Below, one piece after another: positions 47,301-54,100 of a stretch of DNA of 64,000 nt (the stretch's first letter is position 1; each line of letters starts with the position of its first letter). Under the pieces are notes generated by a model, which was not told the origin of the DNA, did no database searches, and was given only the letters and a program-made list of their open reading frames with translations. The position numbers and the translations under genes were made by a program. This stretch comes from Branchiostoma floridae (lineage: Eukaryota > Chordata > Leptocardii > Amphioxiformes > Branchiostomatidae): assembly GCF_000003815.2 (NCBI RefSeq), contig NC_049985.1, forward strand, positions 6,385,843 to 6,449,842, written 5' to 3'.

Positions 47301-48142
47301 AGAGGCCACGGACACACGTAAAACGCAGTCGAGAGGCCACGGACACACGTAAAACGCAGTCACTTTCTTCTTGGGTCGTCGCGCGTTTTTTTATGCAACG
47401 GAATTCACGAAAAACATGCTGCGACAGAACCAACCACAAACAAGGGTATAATACAGCTTTTCTTTGCTACCACTACCGCTGAATTTTGAAGAACATAAGC
47501 ACGACTATCCAAAAAAAAAAGAATTTGCAATCGACACATGCATGTGACCTGTCTCTAAGCAAAGTACATCATTGGAAAGCCGCCCTATACTCGTTACTGA
47601 CGATCAATCCCATACGTTGAAGCTGGAAAGTGCAATCGAATCGTCTCCCTTCTTTGTGTTCTTTGCACTGCATCATTCCAGTTATAGTAACTACAGTCTT
47701 ATTGAGCTTATATATAGAGCATCTTCTGAGGCCTTAAGTTTCATTTGTTACCTGTCTGTCTGTCTGCACTTAGGAGGCGTGACACTGGCGGTGGACTTTG
47801 CTGATCACCAGAACGTAGAGGAGTCTTAAAATCGTCAGAGAATCGAACGTATTCTTTGGACGAGAAATGGGTACTTGAAAACATCGACTGATCCCTAAAA
47901 ATCACGCCAAAATGTCGTTTTGAGCGCGCATTCAGACAAGATGGGCGGACTACTTTATTTCCTGCTGTGTGCTGACAGCTTTAAGGCCCTCATGTCTCAC
48001 TAAATGGTACACGTTTATGACGAACAAAAGTCATGAGGTGTCCTACCTTGGGATCCTTGTTAAACGTGCCTCTTATGGTACCGACGTCAGCCTTGGTGCC
48101 TTTCGCTGCGTCGTCACCAACGAAGGCCGGGTTCTCGGCCAT
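35050..48142 (-). CDS. SLC6A7-like: SLC6 gene A: proline-transporter-like, complete
   Basis: Na+/Cl--coupled amino-acid symporter of the plasma membrane, SLC6 family. Fourteen coding exons total 2010 bp, 669 residues (exon ends are given in separate entries), all with GT-AG sites and continuous phase. Seen: 12 TM segments; TM1 [14 protein letters not shown] at 63-76; TM2 [10 protein letters not shown]3 [11 protein letters not shown]2 with the Cys pair [12 protein letters not shown] and three N-x-S/T sequons; TM6 [20 protein letters not shown]7 NCGTS (Cl- site Asn/Ser). Known: EL2 LPWxHCGxWWN and VSPSEEYW match SLC6A7 closely; glycine and ATB0,+ transporters are less similar. The substrate is inferred, not shown. 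The C-terminus ends FTSV, a class I PDZ-ligand pattern. M407 replaces the usual Gln of LDSQ in TM8. The gene is divergently paired with gene B. Confidence 0.95.
36676..36843 (-). CDS. SLC6A7-like: Gene A exon 13 (TM12)
   Basis: 168 bp, phase 0 to 0, TTTCTGCAG acceptor and GTACAG donor. End of TM11 ([12 protein letters not shown]), then [20 protein letters not shown] as TM12. Confidence 0.97.
37835..37935 (-). CDS. SLC6A7-like: Gene A exon 12 (IL5, TM11)
   Basis: 101 bp, phase 1 to 0, TTTCTTCCAG acceptor and GTGAGT donor. [20 protein letters not shown] then TM11 [14 protein letters not shown]. Confidence 0.96.
37989..38395. repeat. Three-copy ~135-bp tandem repeat in gene A intron
   Basis: AAAGAAAGTC marks unit starts at 37989, 38124 and 38260 (offsets 135 and 136). 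Each unit continues with a TTAGATG/ACATCGT region, ATGTCAG, then CTGGAA..CATGA.CATGT. The first two units run on to ACTGAACAGG before the next unit starts; the third is truncated there. It lies in the intron between exons 11 and 12, just upstream of the exon 12 acceptor on the gene strand. Confidence 0.8.
38740..38839 (-). CDS. SLC6A7-like: Gene A exon 11 (TM10)
   Basis: 100 bp, phase 0 to 1, ACTGCAG acceptor and GTAACG donor. [20 protein letters not shown] forms TM10. Confidence 0.96.
38930..39110. mobile_element. Dispersed SINE-like element, copy 1
   Basis: Blocks AGCGCCACACACCGAGCACG, GAACCCATCATACCTATC, TTTCCCGGTGTGAGTGG and AACCTACGGTCC recur in the same order, diverged, at 45055-45165. 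Both copies lie in gene A introns. No Pol III boxes identified. Confidence 0.55.
39928..40130. repeat. Tandem duplication spanning exon 10 donor region
   Basis: CGCTCACTGATTGCCGGACA at 39928 and CGCTCACTGATTGCCGAACA at 40028 start two roughly 100-bp units, each ending with TGCATTG.GTGAG.CCCAG. The right unit includes the genuine exon 10 donor and exon end. The left unit has lost the ACTAACCTG donor segment. Confidence 0.85.
40111..40242 (-). CDS. SLC6A7-like: Gene A exon 10 (TM8 end, TM9)
   Basis: 132 bp, phase 0 to 0, TAATCAG acceptor and GTTAGT donor. [20 protein letters not shown] then TM9 [20 protein letters not shown]. Its 3' end is partly duplicated at about 39990-40027. Confidence 0.96.
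41166..41278 (-). CDS. SLC6A7-like: Gene A exon 9 (EL4, TM8)
   Basis: 113 bp, phase 1 to 0, TCTGCAG acceptor and GTACGA donor. [20 protein letters not shown] then TM8 ending GLDSM. Amino-acid and GABA carriers usually have GLDSQ here. Confidence 0.96.
41711..41835 (-). CDS. SLC6A7-like: Gene A exon 8 (TM7)
   Basis: 125 bp, phase 2 to 1, CTCGCAG acceptor and GTAGGG donor. TM7 [20 protein letters not shown] carries the Asn and Ser expected at the chloride site. Confidence 0.97.
42133..42236 (-). CDS. SLC6A7-like: Gene A exon 7 (TM6)
   Basis: 104 bp, phase 0 to 2, ACTGCAG acceptor and GTAGGC donor. TM6 [20 protein letters not shown] contains the substrate/Na+ segment, followed by KFNNNCQR. Confidence 0.97.
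42420..42540. repeat. Fragment of dispersed repeat seen at 57-58 kb
   Basis: CCCTAGCGGCTTCC, ACACTGCAG and TATGGTCACGATTTTGGTGG match the CCCTAGCGGCTTCC, GTACTGCAG and TGTGGTCATGATTTTGAGTG blocks of the gene B intron 2 repeat. Confidence 0.65.
42749..42883 (-). CDS. SLC6A7-like: Gene A exon 6 (TM5, EL3)
   Basis: 135 bp, phase 0 to 0, CTTCCAG acceptor and GTACTT donor. TM5 [20 protein letters not shown] followed by the EL3 segment [17 protein letters not shown]. Confidence 0.97.
42985..43230. repeat. CT/CTGT-rich array containing a duplicated unit
   Basis: ACGTTACTTGCCAGTGCTCT occurs at about 42983 and 43125, each followed by (CTGT)n, CTCTGTCTCTCTCTCAGTCT and more CT repeats. It is a simple-sequence tract that has itself been duplicated. 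The ORF of Ser/Val/Leu repeats is an artefact. Confidence 0.9.
43438..43700. repeat. Tandem duplication spanning exon 5 donor region
   Basis: TTGTGATTACATTACCTTTC then CCGTAGACTTCA (about 43471) parallels TTGTGATATGATTACGGTAC then CTTTCCCGTGGACTTCA (about 43612). On the gene strand the left unit is a decayed copy of the end of exon 5 with an intact GT donor but a shifted frame. Confidence 0.75.
43632..43764 (-). CDS. SLC6A7-like: Gene A exon 5 (TM4)
   Basis: 133 bp, phase 2 to 0. It ends EL2 and encodes TM4 ([20 protein letters not shown]) then VKSTGK, GTACCG donor. A duplicated, frameshifted piece of its 3' end lies at about 43485-43525. Confidence 0.97.
44205..44433 (-). CDS. SLC6A7-like: Gene A exon 4 (TM3, EL2)
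   Basis: 229 bp, phase 1 to 2, CTTCCAG acceptor and GTAAGT donor. TM3 [18 protein letters not shown], then EL2 [15 protein letters not shown] with the disulphide pair and three glycosylation sequons (NKT, NST, NFT), ending SPSEEYW. Confidence 0.97.
44852..44983 (-). CDS. SLC6A7-like: Gene A exon 3 (TM2)
   Basis: 132 bp, phase 1 to 1, TTCACAG acceptor and GTGGTT donor. [20 protein letters not shown] then [16 protein letters not shown] spans the end of TM1 and TM2. Same length as gene B exon 3. Confidence 0.97.
45035..45180. mobile_element. Dispersed SINE-like element, copy 2
   Basis: Diverged relative of 38930-39110 (AGAGCCATACATCGAGCACG, TTCCCGGTATGTGCGG, AACCTACAGTCCGGTC). It lies in the intron between gene A exons 2 and 3. 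Confidence 0.5.
45390..45543 (-). CDS. SLC6A7-like: Gene A exon 2 (TM1)
   Basis: Acceptor GATTCAG, donor GTGAGT, 154 bp, phase 0 to 1. It encodes an acidic linker then TM1, [14 protein letters not shown], with the unwound Na+/substrate segment and the near-invariant NVWRFPY. Confidence 0.97.
46325..46715 (+). mobile_element. LINE 3' remnant (CR1/L2-like)
   Basis: An 82-codon frame ending [10 protein letters not shown] is followed by AGTGACCTGTACTTAGCCCG and GTGCAATAAACGACTTCAAT. The tail matches minus-strand tails at 49596 and 56697 (GACCTGTACTTA...ACAATAAAGG). Truncated and non-functional. Confidence 0.55.
47296..47357. repeat. Perfect 31-bp tandem duplication
   Basis: AGTCGAGAGGCCACGGACAC followed by ACGTAAAACGC is repeated exactly at 47296 and 47327. 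The absence of any mismatch suggests a recent event, possibly a length polymorphism. Confidence 0.9.
48047..48142 (-). CDS. SLC6A7-like: Gene A first exon (1b)
   Basis: ATG at 48142, 32 codons beginning [15 protein letters not shown] and ending GTFNKDPK at a GTAGGA donor, phase 0. The context ACAAAATGG is favourable. It encodes a hydrophilic cytoplasmic N-terminus unlike exon 1a, so the two look like alternative starts from separate promoters. Two palindromic MITEs lie directly upstream at 48.3-48.8 kb. Confidence 0.8.
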
Positions 48143-48288
48143 TTTGTGTCCTAGCGTGTTCAGGGACTACTACTAACAAAACAACGCCACCTGCACCTCT
48201 CATTTGCATAACAGGTTTGACAGCTTTTGCACACAGCACTATTCTCTCACCCTTTCGAGGACACCTTAATGATAGTGTTATACCTTAC

Positions 48289-48496
48289 TACTGTATATAT
48301 TGAAATGTTCACGGTAGCTTTATTTCGGTGGTTTTCGCGGCAACCTCTCCACCGCGACATATGATGACACTGTGAATTTGCGTTTCTATTGTATTGATAC
48401 CTTACGAAAGACCGCGAATTCAAAACATAGCGAAAACATCGTTTTTTCTCCTACAGCGAAACGAAGTTCTCGTAAAATAGATGAATTTACTGTACT
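48289..48496. mobile_element. Foldback MITE, ACTGTAAATGCAG family, copy 1
   Basis: The ends CTGTATATATTGAAATGTTC and the inverted AGATGAATTTACTGTA are diverged. Internal TTTTCGCGG/CCGCGA segments are complementary. Older than copy 2 by its divergence. Confidence 0.6.
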
Positions 48497-48565
48497 GAGC
48501 TGTTACAAGAAGCAAAGATGTACCGAAGCACCTCACACCCTTTGATATATAAACATGATTCAGGG

Positions 48566-48771
48566 ATACTGTAAATGCAGAAATGTTCGCGGTAGATTAA
48601 TGTTCGTGGTTTTCGTGGTTTTCGCGAACTTAAAACCACCGCGAACATTTTTCTATTATGGTATAAGACTGCCGTGTATGGTGTTACCGCGAACTTAGAA
48701 CCACAGCGAAAATTCCTTCTTCCCACTGCCGCGAAATTAAATCCCCGCGAACTTAACTGCATTTACAGTAT
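48566..48771. mobile_element. Foldback MITE, ACTGTAAATGCAG family, copy 2
   Basis: The ends ATACTGTAAATGCAG and CTGCATTTACAGTAT are perfect inverted repeats. Within, TTCGCGGTAGATTAA and TTAAATCCCCGCGAA continue the pairing, and further GCGAACTTA/TTCGTGG blocks fold. A flanking TA dinucleotide suits a Tc1/mariner-like target. The element lies 0.4 kb upstream of gene A exon 1b. Confidence 0.85.
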
Positions 48772-49595
48772 ATCATCCAAGCAGAGGTTTTAGTCGGGGG
48801 ATAGTAGTAAGTGGTCGGGAATCCTTGCGGCTGGCTCTTCTAAAGGCATGATAAAACATTTATCAATGAAAAACGCGTCCTTCTACCTTTTCAGATGATA
48901 ATTTCCTGTCCCTACAATTCTATGGTATATCAATGATATTATCCTTTCGAGGCAACCGTAAAAAATTCGCTGGCACGCCCTGCCTGTGTATACACAATCT
49001 CTCGCTAGATGGGGTTAATGAAAGTGTTAGGCCGGCCGCTAGGAGCGCGATTTTCGTCAAGCTATACCCCTTTCCGAAACCTTTATTTGGAGAATATCAG
49101 GGACATACAGTAGAATTTTGAAGAGTGAAAAAGGATAATTGAAAAGATGCGGGAAACTAATTTTTCATTGATTACGATTTATCATATCATATATGAATTT
49201 GATCTCGTAGTTATCTGTGCTAAGATTGATAAAGGCCACAGCAAGACAATTTCATGGATGACATCCGCGCGCCTCACCTTCGCCTGATTTCGAAAAAAAA
49301 TCTCCCCCAGGGATGGTCCACATGACAAGAAAATACTAGTAGGAAAATATGTGCTATGGTAGCCTTGATTGTAACTGTAAATGTAAAACCAATTCGGTAG
49401 TTATAGAAGTGACTTCACTAGTACTAGTTCTGTGGGTTCCAGTGTATTTGTGTTAAGTCGCAGTCGAAACTACAAAATCAGTACTTAATCAAATAAATCT
49501 GTCCAGATATGCAGATGTCACTCTTCAGGACAACCACAGTGTGTTTCCCTATATCAGGCGGGTTTACCGGTTATAAAAAAAAGTTAAATGAATGA

Positions 49596-49790
49596 ATGAA
49601 GACCTTTATTGTACAGTTTTGCCCAACCGAGCTAAGTACAGGTCACAACAAGTCAAAATATATACATATAAAAGTATCACAAATCTAGTCTAACACAAAA
49701 GTTCGGCTTCTAAAGAAACAAATGTAAAGACTACATTACATAGGGGGAGGGGTGCATGGCGCCCACGTGGTGACCAAACAGATATAAAGC
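49596..49790 (-). mobile_element. LINE 3' end (CR1/L2-like)
   Basis: On the minus strand GTTGTGACCTGTACTTAGCT, then ACAATAAAGGTCTTCATTCA. Same tail family as 46325-46715 and 56697-56990. Confidence 0.55.
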
Positions 49791-49882
49791 AAATTTTAGT
49801 CTTATGGCCTATGGTAACACTTACAGTGTTCTATACACCCATGGGCCCACGCTATCGTCATGATAGCCCTGTAACACCTTAC

Positions 49883-49963
49883 CTTGTCTCTGTGAGTGTT
49901 GTCTCCAAGTTCAGTCATAAGTAGTCCCGGATCTTTCTTCGAAATCGATGTATAGGAGGCCAT
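49883..49963 (-). CDS. SLC6A7-like: Gene A alternative first exon (1a)
   Basis: ATG at 49963, 27 codons (MASYTSISKKDPGLLMTELG, then DNTHRDK), ending in phase 0 at a GTAAGG donor. It can join exon 2 (EIEAEQQ) just as exon 1b does, giving a 664-residue isoform. It resembles gene B exon 1 ([12 protein letters not shown]...DDKNK, GTAAGG), which supports it as real. The -3 A at the ATG is favourable. It is the outermost exon and faces gene B 1.17 kb away. Confidence 0.8.
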
Positions 49964-51129
49964 GTTCACACAAACACACTGTACGAATGGGCGGATAAAC
50001 TTGTCAGACAACCACCTGAAAATGAAAAGCTATAATTAGCGCATTGTGACGGGATGCGTCACTACCCGTCAAATGATTGCAGAGATTATGATCTCTTTGT
50101 CAAGGAAATGTTCCCTCATTTCCAGCTAAGAAAAAACATGGACTAGTGCTGTAGTTGAATGGTGAAATCGGACATTTACGTACTAGCCAGGTGGCATTTT
50201 ATTTGAAATTATACATCATACAGAGTGCACTGGATAGAAAAAAAACTCACTTCTTGCCAAAAACTTTCCATCGCCATGGGCACAACGAGATGCCATGTAA
50301 GGTCACACTGGTTTGATTACATGGATGACATCCACCCGCGCATTAGTTTTCGTCCGCTAAAAATAAAACGTTTGTGACCATATTGTAAATCGTACAAAGA
50401 AGCAAGAAAATGTGCAAGTATGCCGTACACTGCAATAGAACACCACTTTCCCTGACGGTCTAGTGGCGCCCCTGAACCTGTAGGCTTGTCAAAAGTGTGC
50501 CAAACACAAACGCACACACGGATTTAGTGTCCCTATGTAACGTTAAGAGCCAACATTTACCATCAGGAAACGGATATTGCCTCCTTTCATATATCACAAA
50601 ATATAAGACTTAGTAATTTTGGTGTAAACTTAGGTTTGTGTTGTGTGCAATTTTTTTATTGCAAATAATTTTTGTCACCTGATGTGGTGTACTAGCACAA
50701 GTGGGCTGAAAATGACATTTAATATTCTACGATAGCTAGCCTGAAGCCTTGTAGAGGGGTCATTTTCTTATCTTTAAGATCTTAGACTTTGAAATAAAAA
50801 AACATTAGATACGCCTTAGAGAGTTAACACTAAGTATGAATACCTCCTAGTGAGAGAAAGAAAGGACATTGAAGCCATTTAACTAATAAGACACTCTTCT
50901 ATTGACGAAACGCTGTACATTGTATTTTATTTAACGGTAGGTTGACGAACAGCTGTCGTTTATTTACAGGTGAGGCAAGGCAAAATTCCTGGAGGCAAGG
51001 TATGTACCTGTATAATCCTTTCACATTGTGCGGTAGAATGTGACTGAACAATTATGAGTCATTCGGAGATCTGACCAGTGTTACAAGTTGCTTAACCAGT
51101 ATTCCTCTCAGTCACTTCTTATAGCAGCA
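49964..51129. promoter_or_regulatory. Divergent promoter interval of SLC6 genes A and B
   Basis: This is the 1.17-kb gap between the related first exons of gene A (minus) and gene B (plus), so it must contain the start sites for the A exon 1a transcript and for gene B, plus their 5' UTRs. No TATA box stands out. TTTACAG|GTGAGG at about 50966 may be part of a 5' UTR exon. The promoter role is inferred from layout. Confidence 0.5.
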
Positions 51130-51198
51130 ATGACTTCTTACAGCAACATATCTAAGGAGGAAGGATGCCTTGTAACAGACGGAGATGACAAGAACAAG
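51130..51198 (+). CDS. SLC6A7-like: Gene B exon 1
   Basis: ATG at 51130, 23 codons ([20 protein letters not shown] then KNK), phase 0, GTAAGG donor. Its similarity to gene A exon 1a (MASYTSISKKD...) supports the call. -3 is G. Confidence 0.82.
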
Positions 51199-54100
51199 GT
51201 AAGGACAAATCTAATCGCTTTTTTATCAGTACCAAGGTATCTGTGGTACTTACAGAAAGTCTTTAAGCGGCACGGTTCGGTTTACGCCCACCTCCCCATT
51301 TAACTTCACATGTTTGTTCAGTTCATATAGCTGATCAGGATTTAATCTTGAGGCCATATGGTGTTGGGTTGTTATGCACAGTGGCACGTGGAGCCTATCC
51401 CTCTCCTTCCACCGCCATTTAACTTCCCAACCGAAGTTAGATACCCACTTTTACACTTATGTGTAGTAAAGAAATCAGTGTAAATGCCTTACCCAGCCAG
51501 GAACTCGGACCGATGACCTCTCGATTTCCGCTGCCGACTGACCACTTGGCCAATCGACGCCACAGTGCACATGAACATGTTTTAACGTAAAAAGGTAGTT
51601 TGTATATCGGGTATACTGGGTGGTCACGCCACGTGCGTCTACTTCCGATTAACAGGTCAAATGTTGACAGAACACCGCCATTTTGAATCCATCAGTCGAG
51701 CGATCAAACTTAATTGACATTCTTGCCCGACAGCATTTCTTTAATCCCTACTCTTATTGCCGGCTACACTCCTTTACCAGCTTTTGATACTATCTTATGC
51801 TACCGTAACATCTGCTTGGAGATAATTAATACAGCAACATTTGATAGGGGACTCATCAGGGGAGGCATAACAAAAACAAACGGCGGCACTCGTCAGAAAA
51901 ATATCTCACCCGACGAGTCAACAAGCTCTGATTGGCATTTCCGTTAATAAGCACTACGGTCAGTGTCTTGTCAATCACTGCACGATTTTAGATCATTTAG
52001 AGATCTGCCAATGTTCGCAAAATACGCTCAATTCTCTATAGATTTTAACAGTTGACATGTTTTCTGGCTAAACTAAAAATTTGGCCGGAGCTCGTTGGAA
52101 GTGTGCTTAGTGGACTCGCACGTTATGTAGTTAAACATGATGATGACTCATAGGTCATGGTTCAAGGATCCACAGCAGTAATGGCACACAGTTCGGCAGA
52201 GAGTGGCCACACTAACGCATGGTGTCGGTGGATTCCTGAGTGTGTCTATATTGTAGATTGGAAATCGTTCCCACCAAGTACTGTAAGGGTATCCTTATAC
52301 ACCTTTCTCACGCGGCGGCCATGATAGATCGAAGACGAGGTCAATGAGGCAAACAGACAAAACTTATTTCTAAAATCAGCTCCCATTTAGTTTCCCCCCA
52401 AACCACACAAATTTTCATGATACAAGATAGAATAATAAATATTACAAGAAGTGTTATGCACCGAAAGATGTAGCAATTTAGAGTAGTGAAGACTGACCCC
52501 ATAGTCCCTTAAGAGATGCAAAATAAAAACATAGTAATGCAAATTTTTGACGGATTTGCAGCCATTCACTTATTGGTCGCTTTCCTAATTGGCAGGTTAT
52601 CATTGGTTGAACTGCTAATTATGATGGATAGCCTTCCGTTTGCCACATTGAACTCTTTTTAGATCTATCATGGCCGCCGCGTGGGAAAGGTGTATTAGAG
52701 CAATCAAGGATTCAGTGAGATATGCAAAGGTCAGGTGTGACAGGTCGTTCAATGCAATGTAACCAGCTGCCGCCACGATGGGTGCCTGCGAAACTGGTGT
52801 TACTCCGGAGAACGGTTGTGCCGACAATGTAAATACAAATACAAATACAAATACAAATACAGATGCATTTCATCAGAAGATGAAAAAAGCAATAGTAGAC
52901 AGCGGCAGCTATCTGATTCTACATGTAAACATAAGGGAATGACCAAAATGAAAGGACTCGAACCATGTAGCAGATCCCACTATTATGTATTTTGTACCAT
53001 GCATATAAAAATTGTGTATATAGACTTATCAGACTCATTAGGACTTTGAATGATGTAAACTGTATCTGTTATATTCGTTGTCTGACCCTTGCCTCTTCCC
53101 TCATGACCTCAATGAAAAGCGGCGTGCAGGCCGATTGCAGTTTTCATGAATAAACAAAGGTTCAAACAAACAAACAAACACACATTGCAGTGTTATTGCT
53201 TGAAAGTAAATGCAAAGAAGACAGCGTTGATGTGAAACCTGTTATCTCTTAGAGTTGCGCGTACGCGCAGTGCCCCTTGGGATAGCGGAAAACTTTTGGG
53301 CCTTTGGGCATTGGGCGGGAACTTGTCGGTTGTGTTGCCGGTAAACAAGTTGTGTGTGAATATGGAGTCCCACCAGGATGGTTCCAAAGGTCTAGAAGAG
53401 GGAGTTTTGCTGGCCAATGATAGCTTCAGCAGTCCTAAAGAATCGGTAGGTGGATGATAGGTGATCACAATCAGTGTGTTGATTGGTATATAAAAGATAT
53501 GGCAGCGACATGTGGAGTCAGGAAGCGGGGTATTAATCTCTATTCCAGGACATGGTATTGGAAGGCATTCCTTTCCATTCACCGCCTTTTATGTCCCCAA
53601 CCGAAGCCAGGTGCCCATTTTACACCCATGACACACAGTATGGTGTATGGCAAAGTCTCGGTTGATCCATGAGTGCAGAGGGGAAAGTCGTGTAAACTGA
53701 TACATTTCTCAAGGACACAACGCCTGGCTAGGAACGCCAGGAATCGAACACGAGACCTTTTGGTCTTTCCGCTGGCTGAGCCACTCGGCCATGGTATGAA
53801 AATAAAGGTAATAAAAACACATTGATTTTAACTTAAGATCCAGTTTCCGTACAGTTTTTATAATGGTCCACGACTGAGTAGAATCATCCCATCGACTCCA
53901 CACATTTTTATTCATCACTTACATCTCTTGTTTAGCCCTCGTAAATGAGTTGTTTACATTTTGATGTCTTATCAAGACTATGTCCAGCTACTTTCAGACA
54001 AATGTTGTCTTCGTATGAATAATGAGTATCCATTGTTATAATTAACTGTTGACCCAGGGGGTTCTCATGCCCACTCGCCTGAATTATCCTTTGAACAGCC

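Larger units (their letters stand above)
45544..48046. other. Gene A intron 1 (from exon 1b)
   Basis: About 2.5 kb. It holds a LINE 3' remnant at 46325-46715, a perfect 31-bp tandem duplication at 47296-47357, and no further exon that I recognise. Confidence 0.6.
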
